Assembly: GCA_032251335.1 (NCBI GenBank) | Contig: JAVVDW010000010.1 | Location: 50,143 to 114,142, forward strand | Source: UM-FILTER-40-17 sp032251335 | Lineage (GTDB): Bacteria; Bacteroidota; Bacteroidia; Flavobacteriales; Flavobacteriaceae | Direction: 5' to 3' | Length of the DNA stretch: 64,000 nucleotides | Shown: piece by piece, positions 32,100 through 42,652 of the stretch | Position numbering within the stretch: position 1 is the stretch's first letter | Layout: each line of letters starts with the position of its first letter | Program-made: the position numbers and the translations under genes | The notes under the pieces: generated by a model | Told to the model about the DNA's origin: nothing | Databases searched by the model: none | What the model saw: the letters and a program-made list of their open reading frames with translations, nothing else

Positions 32100-34088
32100 T
32101 TGGAAAAAGAAGCCTCCATATTGAAAAAGTTTTACTGGGTGTCAGCCATCATGTTGCTGATTGCCGTTTGTATTGCCGTCAGGCTGGTTGATTTACAACT
32201 TGTGGAAGGCGATGCCTATCGGGAAAAAGCTGAGGCTGCTACCATAAAAAACTTTACCATAGCACCCAATCGAGGAAACATATTTGGCGCCAACAACCAA
32301 TTATTGGCCTCTTCTGTGCCGGAATACGAAGTGCGTTTTGATGCAGTGACCGTTCCGGAAGAAATCTACCGAAATGAAATAAAAATGCTGACCGATTCAT
32401 TGGCAAATTTTCTAAAAACCAGTCCGTCATCCATTAAAAAGAAATTAGACCGGGCGCGCCTCTCAAAAAATCGGTATCTATTGATTGCCAGAAATTTGGA
32501 CTACGAATCTTATATGCGTATCAAAGCATTTCCTGTTTTTAAACACGGTCCATACAAGGGTGGTTTTATCACAGAACAAGAAACCGTTAGGGAACATCCT
32601 TTGGGAGACATAGCCTCTCGGACTATAGGATATCACCGAAACGCATCGGGTGGCGAAGAGGTGAAGCTTGGTATAGAAGGTGCCTACACCCATTTTTTGG
32701 CGGGAAAACAAGGTCAAAGACTCAAACAAAAAATTGCGCACAACCAATGGAAACCCGTCAACGATGTCAATGAAATTGAACCCAAAGACGGTTTTGATTT
32801 GGTTACCACCATAGATGTAACCATACAAGACATTGCCCACCATGCACTTTTGGAACAACTCAACACATATCAAGCAGAACACGGCACCGTGATGGTAATG
32901 GAAACCGCAACAGGCGACATCAAAGCGGTTTCCAATTTAGGCAGAACCAAATCGGGCAAATACATTGAATCTTTTAACTATGCCATTGGCGAATCGCACG
33001 AACCGGGTTCTACTTTCAAAATCATGGGACTTTTGGCCGCGCTGGAAGACAAAGTTATAGACACCAGCGATGTGGTAGATACGGAAAACGGTATCATCAG
33101 CTTTTACGGGAGAAAAGTGAGAGATTCTAACCGCAAGGGTTATGGGAAAATTTCAATAGCCGAAGCAACCGTGGTCTCATCAAATACGGCATTCGCGCGG
33201 ATGATTACAGACAGTTACGGCGACAACCCAAGTAAATTCACAGACCGACTGCACGCCATGAATGTTGATCAAAAAACCGGCATTCTTCTCGAAGGTGAGG
33301 GCACACCAAAAATACCCAATCCAAGCAAAAAAGGATGGAACGGACTTTCGTTGCCATGGATGGCTTTCGGCTATGGTGTTTCTTTGACACCGCTGCAAAC
33401 ACTTACTTTTTACAATGCCATTGGCAACAATGGTATCATGGTAAAACCGCGTTTTGTGGAAGAAATTCGCGAATGGGATCAAGTGGTGCATCGGGTGGCG
33501 CCTGAAATCATCAATCCACAGATTGCCAGCCCTGAAAACATCAAAAAGGTTCAAAAAATATTAGAAAACACCGTAACATACGGCACCGGAAAATCGCTCT
33601 ACAATCCGGATTTTTCATTGGCCGGCAAAACCGGTACTTGTCAAACAGATTACTGGACCGATAGTCTGAGTTATATTTCGAGTTTCGTCGGTTACTTTCC
33701 TGCCCAAAGCCCCAAATTTTCTGTTATTGTTGTCATTCACAAGCCTGAGAAAAAGATTGGATACTACGGTGCCGATGTTGCCGGGCCTGTGTTTAAAAAG
33801 ATTGCACAAAAAATTCATGTGCAATCTGTCCGTGCGGAATCCTTGCCGTGGACAGATAAAGTTTCGGACAGCCTCAACCAATCGTACAACAGGTATTTTA
33901 CACTTTTGCGAGAAGAAAAAAAGGACATGCGAGATCTGATAGGCGTGACCGGCATGGACGCCGTGGCATTATTGGAAAACGAGGGCCTTACTGTGGAAGT
34001 AGAGGGCTTGGGCAAAGTAATCAAACAGACCCCCGAAGCGGGGACGCCTATTCAAAAAAGTGAAACCATAAAACTCATTTTGCAATGA
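32100..34088 (+). CDS. ftsI: Septal peptidoglycan transpeptidase FtsI (PBP3) with one PASTA domain
   Basis: This is the class B penicillin-binding protein that cross-links septal peptidoglycan. The 662 residues have one N-terminal TM helix (VSAIMLLIAVCIAVRL), a dimerisation/pedestal domain and a transpeptidase domain with SxxK at STFK (Ser304), SSN (VVSSNTAF) and KTGT (AGKTGTC). A C-terminal PASTA repeat (MRDLIGVTGMDAVALLENEG) follows, uncommon in proteobacterial FtsI but usual in Bacteroidota. The start is TTG at 32100, 3 bp after the ftsL stop. The stop overlaps the murE ATG. Confidence 0.96.
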   Translation: MEKEASILKKFYWVSAIMLLIAVCIAVRLVDLQLVEGDAYREKAEAATIKNFTIAPNRGNIFGANNQLLASSVPEYEVRFDAVTVPEEIYRNEIKMLTDSLANFLKTSPSSIKKKLDRARLSKNRYLLIARNLDYESYMRIKAFPVFKHGPYKGGFITEQETVREHPLGDIASRTIGYHRNASGGEEVKLGIEGAYTHFLAGKQGQRLKQKIAHNQWKPVNDVNEIEPKDGFDLVTTIDVTIQDIAHHALLEQLNTYQAEHGTVMVMETATGDIKAVSNLGRTKSGKYIESFNYAIGESHEPGSTFKIMGLLAALEDKVIDTSDVVDTENGIISFYGRKVRDSNRKGYGKISIAEATVVSSNTAFARMITDSYGDNPSKFTDRLHAMNVDQKTGILLEGEGTPKIPNPSKKGWNGLSLPWMAFGYGVSLTPLQTLTFYNAIGNNGIMVKPRFVEEIREWDQVVHRVAPEIINPQIASPENIKKVQKILENTVTYGTGKSLYNPDFSLAGKTGTCQTDYWTDSLSYISSFVGYFPAQSPKFSVIVVIHKPEKKIGYYGADVAGPVFKKIAQKIHVQSVRAESLPWTDKVSDSLNQSYNRYFTLLREEKKDMRDLIGVTGMDAVALLENEGLTVEVEGLGKVIKQTPEAGTPIQKSETIKLILQ

Positions 34089-35548
34089 AAGTACTGAGAG
34101 ACATTCTGTACAAAGTGAGCCTAGAAAGCATAAAAGGCGATACGGGTATCCGTATTCGTACGCTCTGTTTAGATTCTAATAAAACTACTGACGCTTCCGC
34201 ATTTATAGCCATAAAAGGCAGTGTGACCGATGGTCATCGGTACATAGAAGACGCAATTAAAAAAGGTGCGGTAGCTATTATTTGTGAGAACATTCCCGCC
34301 AATCTGCATCCGGAAGTGACTTACGTAGAAGTGACAAATTCGCAATTGGCTTTGGCTGAAATGGCAGCTAATTTCTATGAACATCCATCCGATAAAATCA
34401 GGGTAATTGGGGTGACCGGCACCAACGGCAAAACTACTTTTGCCACGCTTTGCTATAATTTGTTTAAAAACGCAGGATTTAAAGTGGGCTTGCTTTCTAC
34501 AATTGTTGTCAAAATTGAGGATGTAGAAATTTCAGCCACACATACCACACCCGACTCTATCCACATACAGCAGTACTTAAGCCAAATGGCCGATGCAGGC
34601 GTAGATTACTGTTTTATGGAGGTAAGTTCGCACGGTATTCATCAAAAACGCGCACATGGCATTCAATTTTTTGGAGGCGTGTTTACCAATATTACGCACG
34701 ACCACTTAGACTATCACAAAACTTTTGCCGACTATCGCGATGTTAAAAAATCATTTTTCGATTTGCTGCCGCCGTCAGCATTTGCACTGACAAACATAGA
34801 CGATAAAAACGGGCAATTTATGCTTCAAAATACCCGTGCAAAAAAATATACTTATGCCTTAAAAACACATGCCGATTTTAAAACATCGGTATTGGAAAAC
34901 ACCTTTGAAGGCTTGGTACTAAAAATAGATCAACAGGAAATTTACACCAAACTGATAGGCAGGTTTAATGCCTACAACCTCACGGCTATCTATGCTACCG
35001 CTATCCTCAGTGGTATCGAAAAAACCGAAGCATTGCGCTTGCTCAGCCAGCTAGAGACCGCCCGAGGCCGGTTTCAATTTTTTAGCACCGAGAAACGGGT
35101 GAAAGCCATTATTGACTATGCGCACACGCCGGATGCTTTGGAAAATATTTTAGAAACCATCAATGAAATAAGAACGGGTAATGAGCAACTCATCACCGTG
35201 GTGGGCTGTGGAGGCAACCGCGACAAACAAAAAAGACCCGTGATGGGTCATGTGGCGGCCAAATTGAGCAACCAAGTTATTTTTACGAGTGACAATCCGC
35301 GAAACGAAGAACCGGAACTTATTATACAAGACATAGAAAAAGGCGTTGCACCGCAGGATTATAAAAAAACACTGTCTATAACCGACCGGTATCAGGCCAT
35401 CAAGGCAGCTTGTAACATGGCAAAACCTGACGACATTATTTTGATTGCAGGAAAAGGACACGAAACCTATCAAGAAATAAAAGGTGTGCGAACGGATTTT
35501 GACGATTTAAAAATAGCAAAGGAAATACTAACGCAACTAAACCATTGA
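34085..35548 (+). CDS. murE: UDP-MurNAc-L-Ala-D-Glu--meso-diaminopimelate ligase
   Basis: MurE adds the third residue of the stem peptide in the cytoplasm. The 487 residues carry the ATP-binding loop GVTGTNGKTT and the central-domain HTTPDS motif. The meso-diaminopimelate signature DNPR appears near residue 403 (TSDNPRNEEPE), so the wall is predicted to be of the DAP type rather than lysine. The ATG overlaps the ftsI stop (ATGA), and 3 bp separate it from mraY. Confidence 0.97.
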   Translation: MKVLRDILYKVSLESIKGDTGIRIRTLCLDSNKTTDASAFIAIKGSVTDGHRYIEDAIKKGAVAIICENIPANLHPEVTYVEVTNSQLALAEMAANFYEHPSDKIRVIGVTGTNGKTTFATLCYNLFKNAGFKVGLLSTIVVKIEDVEISATHTTPDSIHIQQYLSQMADAGVDYCFMEVSSHGIHQKRAHGIQFFGGVFTNITHDHLDYHKTFADYRDVKKSFFDLLPPSAFALTNIDDKNGQFMLQNTRAKKYTYALKTHADFKTSVLENTFEGLVLKIDQQEIYTKLIGRFNAYNLTAIYATAILSGIEKTEALRLLSQLETARGRFQFFSTEKRVKAIIDYAHTPDALENILETINEIRTGNEQLITVVGCGGNRDKQKRPVMGHVAAKLSNQVIFTSDNPRNEEPELIIQDIEKGVAPQDYKKTLSITDRYQAIKAACNMAKPDDIILIAGKGHETYQEIKGVRTDFDDLKIAKEILTQLNH

Positions 35549-35551
35549 GGC

Positions 35552-36769
35552 ATGCTGTACTACCTTTTTGAATATTTGGAAAAGAATTTTGATTTGCCTG
35601 GTGGCGGACTGTTTCAGTTTTTGTCATTCCGCTCCGGTTTGGCAGCCTTGCTTTCGGTTTTAATTTCCGCTTTTTTCGGACGCAAAATCATTGATTTTCT
35701 GAGGAAAAAACAAATAGGTGAAACTGTTCGCGATTTGGGCTTGGCAGGTCAAAACCAAAAAGCCGGCACGCCTACTATGGGCGGCATCATCATCATTTTG
35801 GCTACGTTGATACCTGTATTGTTGTTGGCAAAACTCGACAATATTTATATATTACTGCTGATTGTCACCACTTTATGGATGGGATCAATTGGTTTTGTGG
35901 ACGACTATATCAAAATATTCAAAAAAGACAAAGAGGGCCTCAAAGGCAAATTTAAAGTGGTGGGGCAAATTGGTCTTGGTCTCATCGTAGGTTGGGCACT
36001 CTATTTTCATCCGGATGTCACCGTTCGGGAAAACAGTACTACTGCAAGTTTTCAGACAAGCATTGAAAAACTTGAGAAGAAAGACATCAAATCAACCCGT
36101 ACGACCATTCCTTTCTTTAAAAATAACGAATTAGATTATGCCGACTTCATCACTTGGATTGATAAAGATCTAGCGCCTTATGCCTGGCTCATTTTTATAC
36201 CCTTGGTAATCTTTGTGGTCACTGCGGTTTCCAATGGTGCCAATCTCACGGATGGTATAGACGGGTTGGCCGCAGGAAGTTCGGCGATTATTGTATTTGC
36301 CTTGGGCGTATTTGCATGGGTGTCGGGTAACGTGATTTTTTCGGATTATCTCAACATTATGTACATCCCGAATGCGGGAGAAATGACTGTTTACATCAGT
36401 GCATTTGCCGGAGCGCTGATTGGTTTTTTGTGGTACAACAGCTATCCGGCTCAAGTGTTTATGGGCGACACAGGCAGCCTAACCATAGGCGGTGTGATAG
36501 CCGTCATTGCGATTGCCAGCAGAAAAGAGTTGCTAATTCCATTGTTGTGTGGCATTTTTTTGGCAGAAAATCTGTCTGTAGTCATGCAAGTTTCTTATTT
36601 CAAATACACCAAAAAGAAGTACGGCGAAGGCCGTCGTATTTTTAAAATGTCGCCTTTGCACCACCACTACCAAAAATCAGGATTTCACGAGAGCAAAATT
36701 GTGACCCGATTTTGGATAGTTGGCATTGTGTTGGCCATTTTGAGCATCGTCACTCTAAAAGTTAGATAG
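35552..36769 (+). CDS. mraY: Phospho-MurNAc-pentapeptide transferase
   Basis: This multi-spanning enzyme transfers phospho-MurNAc-pentapeptide to undecaprenyl phosphate, giving lipid I. The 405 residues include KAGTPTMGG, GFVDDYIKIFKKDKEGL (Asp pair binding Mg), NLTDGIDGLA and PLHHHYQKSGFHESKIV, all diagnostic. An insertion of about 45 residues (roughly 165-210, ending ITWIDKDLAPYAW) makes it longer than E. coli MraY, a feature I associate with Bacteroidota. It is tightly packed between murE and murD. Confidence 0.97.
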   Translation: MLYYLFEYLEKNFDLPGGGLFQFLSFRSGLAALLSVLISAFFGRKIIDFLRKKQIGETVRDLGLAGQNQKAGTPTMGGIIIILATLIPVLLLAKLDNIYILLLIVTTLWMGSIGFVDDYIKIFKKDKEGLKGKFKVVGQIGLGLIVGWALYFHPDVTVRENSTTASFQTSIEKLEKKDIKSTRTTIPFFKNNELDYADFITWIDKDLAPYAWLIFIPLVIFVVTAVSNGANLTDGIDGLAAGSSAIIVFALGVFAWVSGNVIFSDYLNIMYIPNAGEMTVYISAFAGALIGFLWYNSYPAQVFMGDTGSLTIGGVIAVIAIASRKELLIPLLCGIFLAENLSVVMQVSYFKYTKKKYGEGRRIFKMSPLHHHYQKSGFHESKIVTRFWIVGIVLAILSIVTLKVR

Positions 36770-36771
36770 AT

Positions 36772-38106
36772 ATGAACCGATTAGTGATTTTAGGAGCAGG
36801 AGAAAGCGGTGTAGGAGCTGCGCTTTTGGGTCTTCAGAAGGGTTATCAGGTGTTTGTATCCGACAAGGGTGAGATTGCGGAAACATTCAAAAAACAACTT
36901 CAAAAAAATAAGATTCCTTTTGAGAGCGGTCAACACAGCGAATTGATGATTTTAAACGCCGATTTGGTAGTCAAAAGTCCCGGAATTCCGGATAAAAGCC
37001 CGTTGGTGCAGAAAATTTTGGCACATCACATTCCAATTATTTCGGAGATAGAATTTGCCGCAACAGAATCTGATGAAAAAATTGTAGCCATCACCGGCAG
37101 CAATGGCAAAACAACCACCACCTTGCTCATTCACAAAATTTTGAAAGATGCCGGATACGATGTAACGCTAGCCGGAAATATTGGCGACAGCTATGCAAAA
37201 AGTGTGGCAGAAAAAAAACACGACTATGCGGTGTTGGAAGTGAGCAGCTTTCAGCTTGACGGCATCAAGACATTTAAACCGCATATTGCTGTTCTTACCA
37301 ACATCACACCCGATCATTTGGACCGATATGACTATCAGTTTGAAAAATACATCGCATCCAAATTCAGGATTGCTATGAACCAAACAGAAACAGATTTTTT
37401 TATATACGACGCAGACGATGAAGTGATAAGAGCCGGTCTCGAAAAACACCAAGTACGTGCGATAAAAGTGCCTTTTTCCATTAAAAAAAAACTCAATTAC
37501 GGAACCTATTTAGATAAGCAAAACATCATGATCCAAACCTCAGAAAACATCCTGACGATTCCACAAGAAGACATTTCTCTTGAAGGCAAACACAACCTAA
37601 AAAATGCCATGGCTGCAGCCACAGCCGCTCATTTGCTCAAAATACGAAAAGAAAACATCCGCGAAAGCATGATGTATTTTGAAAATGTGCCACATCGTAT
37701 GGAAAAAGTTTCCAAAATTGGAGGCGTAACCTATATCAACGATTCAAAGGCCACCAATATCAATTCAACTTTTTACGCCTTAGACTCCGTGAGCGGACAA
37801 GCCGTATGGATTGTTGGCGGCCAAGATAAGGGAAATGATTATCACGAACTGCTGCCGTTGGTAAACGAAAAAGTAAAAGCCATCATTTGCTTGGGCTTAG
37901 ACAATTCGAAGATTATAAATGCCTATCAAAACATTATCGATTTGATGGTAGAAACCCAATCGATGGAAGAGGCCGTGCGAATGGCTTATCAACTTGCAGA
38001 GAAAGGAGACACTGTGTTGTTGTCTCCTGCCTGTGCCAGTTTTGATTTATTTAAAAATTACGAAGACCGTGGAAATCAGTTTAAAGAAGCCGTAAACAAA
38101 TTATAA
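36772..38106 (+). CDS. murD: UDP-MurNAc-L-alanine--D-glutamate ligase
   Basis: MurD adds D-Glu to UDP-MurNAc-L-Ala. The 444 residues start with a Rossmann-like N-domain (LVILGAGESGVGAALLG). They contain the ATP loop AITGSNGKTTTTLLIH, the segment ITPDHLDRYDYQFEKYIASK and the C-terminal LSPACASFDLFKNYEDRG typical of the family. It starts 2 bp after mraY and ends 1 bp before ftsW, consistent with one transcript. Confidence 0.97.
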   Translation: MNRLVILGAGESGVGAALLGLQKGYQVFVSDKGEIAETFKKQLQKNKIPFESGQHSELMILNADLVVKSPGIPDKSPLVQKILAHHIPIISEIEFAATESDEKIVAITGSNGKTTTTLLIHKILKDAGYDVTLAGNIGDSYAKSVAEKKHDYAVLEVSSFQLDGIKTFKPHIAVLTNITPDHLDRYDYQFEKYIASKFRIAMNQTETDFFIYDADDEVIRAGLEKHQVRAIKVPFSIKKKLNYGTYLDKQNIMIQTSENILTIPQEDISLEGKHNLKNAMAAATAAHLLKIRKENIRESMMYFENVPHRMEKVSKIGGVTYINDSKATNINSTFYALDSVSGQAVWIVGGQDKGNDYHELLPLVNEKVKAIICLGLDNSKIINAYQNIIDLMVETQSMEEAVRMAYQLAEKGDTVLLSPACASFDLFKNYEDRGNQFKEAVNKL

Positions 38107-38107
38107 G

Positions 38108-39343
38108 ATGCCAAACCTGTTTAAATATGTGGAAGGAGACAAAGCACTGTGGGCTGCGGTCGCGTTGCTAGGTCTTATTTCTTTTTTGCCTGTGTACAGC
38201 GCGAGTAGCAATCTCGTGTTTTTGTACGGTCAAAGCAGTACGCTTTCCTATTTATTTAAACACGCTTCACTTCTGTTTATAGGTTTTTCGATGATGTATG
38301 GCATCCACAAGATACCTTATCACTATTTTAGCGGGCTTTCTGTCATCGTGTATCCGGTGGCTTTGTTGCTACTTATTTATACGGCCACGCAAGGAAACAC
38401 CATCGCAGGAGCCAATGCCAGCCGGTGGATTCAAATTCCGTATGTGGGTATCAGTTTTCAAACCTCAACCTTTGCCATCATTGTACTCATCAGTTTTGTA
38501 GCGCGATTTTTATCGCGACACATTCATACAGAACTGACTTTCAGGAGAGCTTTAATAACCCTTTGGTTGCCTATAGGGTTGATGTTGGCTTTCGTGCTTC
38601 CGGCTAATTTTTCCACTACGGCCATTGCATTTTTGTTGATAGTTGTTCTGGCATACATTGGTAACCATCCTGTAAAACACATTGCCAAAATCGTGGGCTT
38701 TGCTTGTCTCGGACTTGCGTTCTTCATTTTGGTTGCCAAGGCGTTTCCGGAATTGCTGCCCAATCGGGTTGACACTTGGATCAGTCGGATTGAAAATTTT
38801 GTTTCGGATGAAAACATCCAAGACGATTACCAAGCAGACAAGGCCAAAACAGCCATAGCAACCGGCGGACTGATTGGTTTGGGGCCCGGTAAAAGCATCC
38901 AAAAAAACTTTCTACCGCAATCTTCTTCCGATTTTATCTACGCCATCATCGCTGAAGAATTTGGCATGGTCGGTGCTGTTTTCTTATTACTGCTTTATTT
39001 GTTCATTCTTTTCAGGATTTTAATTATAGCCCGTCGGGCATCGACAAATTTCGGAAAATTGATTGTCATTGGATTGGGACTCTCTATTATTCTACAAGCC
39101 TTTATCAATATGGGTGTGGCCGTAGGCTTGTTTCCGGTTACCGGACAAACCTTGCCGCTGCTCAGCGCCGGCGGCACATCACTTTGGATGACTTGTGTGT
39201 CTTTGGGGATCATTCTCAGCGTGAGTGCCAACCGAATTTCCTCTAGAAACAAGATGGTTGACAATGAAGAAATACAGACCGAAGAGACCGAAGGCACCAA
39301 TCCGATAGAAGTGTTTAGCAACGAAGAAACTATAAATGCATAA
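38108..39343 (+). CDS. ftsW: SEDS-family peptidoglycan glycosyltransferase FtsW
   Basis: FtsW polymerises septal glycan strands together with FtsI. The 411 residues are very hydrophobic with about ten TM helices. SEDS signatures include PVYSASS near the start, GLGPGKSIQKNFLPQSSSDFIYAIIAEEFG and the C-terminal LPLLSAGGTSLWMT. The cytoplasmic tail is acidic (DNEEIQTEETEGTNPIE). A gap of 137 bp to murG follows, the longest in the cluster. Confidence 0.96.
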   Translation: MPNLFKYVEGDKALWAAVALLGLISFLPVYSASSNLVFLYGQSSTLSYLFKHASLLFIGFSMMYGIHKIPYHYFSGLSVIVYPVALLLLIYTATQGNTIAGANASRWIQIPYVGISFQTSTFAIIVLISFVARFLSRHIHTELTFRRALITLWLPIGLMLAFVLPANFSTTAIAFLLIVVLAYIGNHPVKHIAKIVGFACLGLAFFILVAKAFPELLPNRVDTWISRIENFVSDENIQDDYQADKAKTAIATGGLIGLGPGKSIQKNFLPQSSSDFIYAIIAEEFGMVGAVFLLLLYLFILFRILIIARRASTNFGKLIVIGLGLSIILQAFINMGVAVGLFPVTGQTLPLLSAGGTSLWMTCVSLGIILSVSANRISSRNKMVDNEEIQTEETEGTNPIEVFSNEETINA

Positions 39344-39480
39344 ACGTATGAAATGTCTAATCTCAAATTTTATAAACCCATAAAAAAGAATAACAAGACA
39401 GGACATTCCTGTATATCATTGAACAGTGACCTAAAAACACACTTGTATTGAGCGTGGTAGAAAGAAGTAAATATCAACAG

Positions 39481-40578
39481 ATGAAACCTTTAAAGTTTAT
39501 TTTATCGGGAGGCGGAACGGGCGGACACATTTATCCGGCCATTGCTGTTGCACAGGCACTTCGTCAAAAATACAGCGATGCCCAATTCTTGTTTGTAGGT
39601 GCAAAAGACAAAATGGAGATGGAAAAAGTACCCCAAGCCGGGTTTGAGATAGAGGGACTTTGGATATCGGGTTTGCAGAGAAAACTGACACTCAAAAACC
39701 TAAACTTTCCATTAAAACTAATTTCAAGTTTACAAAAATCGAAGAAAATCATCAAAAAATTCCAACCCGATGTGGTCATCGGTACGGGCGGGTTTGCCAG
39801 CGGGCCACTTTTGTACGCTGCCACACAGCAGAAAATACCGACACTGATACAAGAGCAAAATTCCTATCCGGGCATCACAAACAAGATATTGGGATCGCGG
39901 GTGGATACGATTTGTGTGGCTTATGAAGGTTTAGAGTCGTTTTTCCCGGCAGAAAAAATTGTATTAACAGGAAATCCGGTTCGTAAAGATTTGATGGTTT
40001 CGTCAGAAAACAAAAAAGAGGCCTTCTCACATTTCGAACTCGATGAAAATAAAACCACACTGTTGGTTTTAGGCGGAAGTTTGGGTGCCCGCAACATAAA
40101 CTTACTCATCGAAGAAAAACTAGATTTTCTGCAAAAAGAGGGTATGCAAATCCTATGGCAGACCGGAAAATTATACTATGAAGCTTACAAAAAGTACAAC
40201 AGCGATGCTGTCCGTGTGGTTCCGTTTATTGTGGAGATGGACAAAGCCTATGAAACGGCCCATCTTATACTGTCAAGATCCGGCGCACTGACCGTTTCGG
40301 AACTTTGTTTGGCAGGAAAACCGGTGATTTTCATTCCATCACCCAATGTAGCTGAAGACCATCAAACTAAAAACGCGTGGGCCATTGCCAAACAAAGGGC
40401 AGCATTGGTTTTAAAGGAATCTGAAGCCTCACAGAATTTTGAAAAGGTAATCACTCCGCTTCTGACATTAAAGGAAGCGAGAGAGAAATTGGGAAAAGCG
40501 ATTAAAAAACTGGCAAAACCACAAGCCACAGAAATGATTGTAGCAGAAGTCGAAAAACTGATCTCCAATAAAACATGA
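39481..40578 (+). CDS. murG: UDP-GlcNAc--lipid I N-acetylglucosaminyltransferase
   Basis: MurG makes lipid II at the inner face of the membrane. The 365 residues have the N-terminal SGGGTGGHIYPAIAVA motif, GTGGFASGPLLYAA, LIQEQNSYPGITNK, and in the UDP-GlcNAc-binding half LILSRSGALTVSEL. I took the ATG at 39481. The frame is open back to a TTG at 39448, but family members begin just before the glycine-rich loop. Its last four bases overlap the murC start (ATGA). Confidence 0.96.
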   Translation: MKPLKFILSGGGTGGHIYPAIAVAQALRQKYSDAQFLFVGAKDKMEMEKVPQAGFEIEGLWISGLQRKLTLKNLNFPLKLISSLQKSKKIIKKFQPDVVIGTGGFASGPLLYAATQQKIPTLIQEQNSYPGITNKILGSRVDTICVAYEGLESFFPAEKIVLTGNPVRKDLMVSSENKKEAFSHFELDENKTTLLVLGGSLGARNINLLIEEKLDFLQKEGMQILWQTGKLYYEAYKKYNSDAVRVVPFIVEMDKAYETAHLILSRSGALTVSELCLAGKPVIFIPSPNVAEDHQTKNAWAIAKQRAALVLKESEASQNFEKVITPLLTLKEAREKLGKAIKKLAKPQATEMIVAEVEKLISNKT

Positions 40579-41918
40579 AACCGCTCAACAAACATCATAT
40601 CTATTTTATAGGCATCGGCGGCATCGGCATGAGTGCATTGGCATTCTATGCAAAAGAGACAGGACACAAAGTAGCAGGCTATGACAAAACGGAGACACAA
40701 CTGACACAAAAATTATCGGCAAAAGGAATCTCTGTAATATACGAGGATGACATTGCCTTGGTAGATGCTAAATTTCTGGATCCGAAAGAAACCTTGGTCG
40801 TGTTTACGCCTGCTATTCCTGAAAGTTCAAATTTGTTGAATTATTTTAAATCGGAAGGATTTGAGATACTTAAGCGTTCGGAACTATTGGGACAACTATC
40901 TGCGGAAACAAAATGTTTGGCCGTAGGTGGCACACATGGCAAAACGACGACTTCCACCCTATTGGCGCATCTTTTGAAGCAGAGCGGAATGAAAATCACA
41001 GCTATTTTAGGTGGCATCAGCCTGAACTACGACACCAATTTGATTTTGGACGGCACAGACGCTTTGGTTGTGGAAGCAGACGAATACGATAGGTCTTTTT
41101 TGAGGTTGCATCCTTTTTATGCGGCGGTTACCTCCACAGACGCCGATCATTTAGACATCTATAAAACCGACGACGAACTCCAAAAAGCCTTTCAACAATT
41201 TACTGCCAAAACAGTTGCCGGTGGAAAAGTATTTGTTCACGAAGAAACATCGCTTTCGGGAATTCGCTACGGATTTGGCGAAGATTCAGACTATCAAATT
41301 AAAAACCTCAGTATTGAAGAAGGCATCTATCAATTTGACATACAGACACCTGATGAAATTCACACCCATTTCAAATCATCACTACTCGGCAAACACAATT
41401 TGCTGAATACCTTGTTAGCCTTTGCCATGGCTTATGAATGGGGTGTTTCAGCAGACAAATTGCGCGAGGACATCCAAAGTTTTAAAGGCGTAGAAAGGCG
41501 GTTTGCCTATCACATAAAAACAGCGCATCAAATCTACATTGACGATTATGCGCACCATCCGAGCGAAATTGCAGCTGTGAGGGAAGCGTTGGAAAGTTTT
41601 TATCCGAACAAAGCCAAAACCGTCATTTTTCAACCGCATCTGTTTAGCCGAACCCAAGATTTTGGAGATGCTTTTGCACGAGAGTTGGCCGCATTTGATC
41701 AAGTGATTCTTTTAGAAATTTATCCGGCTCGTGAGCATCCGATACCCGGTATTGATGCCCAATGGTTGCTTGATAAAATAGACCACACTCATAAAAAAAT
41801 CCTGACAAAAGAAGCCTTATTACAAAACATAAAAAAAGACACTACAGAAGTGCTGATTACCCTTGGCGCCGGTGACATTTCGACGTTAGTAGAACCTATC
41901 AAAAAAAAATTAACATAA
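40575..41918 (+). CDS. murC: UDP-N-acetylmuramate--L-alanine ligase
   Basis: MurC adds the first stem-peptide residue. The 447 residues begin HIYFIGIGGIGMSALA and contain the ATP loop AVGGTHGKTTTSTLLAH, the motif VVEADEYDRSFL and the C-terminal YAHHPSEI block. No murB precedes or follows it here, and no ddl is present. Coupling to ftsQ is tight: TAATG joins the murC stop and ftsQ start. Confidence 0.97.
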   Translation: MKPLNKHHIYFIGIGGIGMSALAFYAKETGHKVAGYDKTETQLTQKLSAKGISVIYEDDIALVDAKFLDPKETLVVFTPAIPESSNLLNYFKSEGFEILKRSELLGQLSAETKCLAVGGTHGKTTTSTLLAHLLKQSGMKITAILGGISLNYDTNLILDGTDALVVEADEYDRSFLRLHPFYAAVTSTDADHLDIYKTDDELQKAFQQFTAKTVAGGKVFVHEETSLSGIRYGFGEDSDYQIKNLSIEEGIYQFDIQTPDEIHTHFKSSLLGKHNLLNTLLAFAMAYEWGVSADKLREDIQSFKGVERRFAYHIKTAHQIYIDDYAHHPSEIAAVREALESFYPNKAKTVIFQPHLFSRTQDFGDAFARELAAFDQVILLEIYPAREHPIPGIDAQWLLDKIDHTHKKILTKEALLQNIKKDTTEVLITLGAGDISTLVEPIKKKLT

Positions 41919-42652
41919 TGAAAATCAATTGGTTATTTATTGGTAACGTTTTTATTTCGGGCATAGCGCTCGGATTGGTTGCTTTTACAAACCAGCGATT
42001 TGACAGACAAGAAACCCTGGGCATTCAGGTACATTATAAAGGCCCCACCACGCAGTATGTAACCGATTCCATGGTTAATAAATTGTTAATACAAAAAAAT
42101 GGCAATTCCCAATCATTTGTGATTTCTGAAGTAGATTTGAATAGCTTAGAAAAAAAGGTAAAAGCCAATCCGTATGTTCAAGACGCAAATGTCTATTTAA
42201 CTGTTGATAAGCAAATTGAGGTTGTTATAGAACAAAAAACACCCTTGGCACGCGTGGTCAACGGGAGTCCGTTTTACTTGGACAATAGAGATGGTGTCAT
42301 GCCACTTTCCGGATTACATTCGGCACGCGTTCCTTTGGTAAAAGGGCCTTTGGAAGGAGAAGCCACGGCAACGGTAAGACAGATGCTGCTTTGGATACAA
42401 AAAGATAAAGTGCTTGAAAAAAGCATAGTGGCAATTGAATATTTAAAAAATGGAAAGTTTGAACTTTCTACAAGATTATATGATTATAAAATTGAAATGG
42501 GTGACGCGACAAACATGCATATAAAATTGATGAATTTAAAGTCTTTTATGGTCTATGCAGACAAACACGGGCTTCACGAAATTTATGAAAAAATAAACCT
42601 TCAATATCTCAACCAATTGGTTTGTACAAAAAAATCGGAAAATGGAATATAA
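41918..42652 (+). CDS. ftsQ: Cell division protein FtsQ (DivIB-type)
   Basis: FtsQ links FtsL/FtsB with the rest of the divisome. The 244 residues have a single N-terminal TM segment (INWLFIGNVFISGIALGLV). A POTRA-like stretch follows (about 35-110, with DVYLTVDKQIEVVIEQKTPLARV spread across its end) and then a beta domain. Sequence similarity across the family is weak, and position between murC and ftsA is the strongest evidence. The end overlaps ftsA by 11 bp. Confidence 0.9.
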   Translation: MKINWLFIGNVFISGIALGLVAFTNQRFDRQETLGIQVHYKGPTTQYVTDSMVNKLLIQKNGNSQSFVISEVDLNSLEKKVKANPYVQDANVYLTVDKQIEVVIEQKTPLARVVNGSPFYLDNRDGVMPLSGLHSARVPLVKGPLEGEATATVRQMLLWIQKDKVLEKSIVAIEYLKNGKFELSTRLYDYKIEMGDATNMHIKLMNLKSFMVYADKHGLHEIYEKINLQYLNQLVCTKKSENGI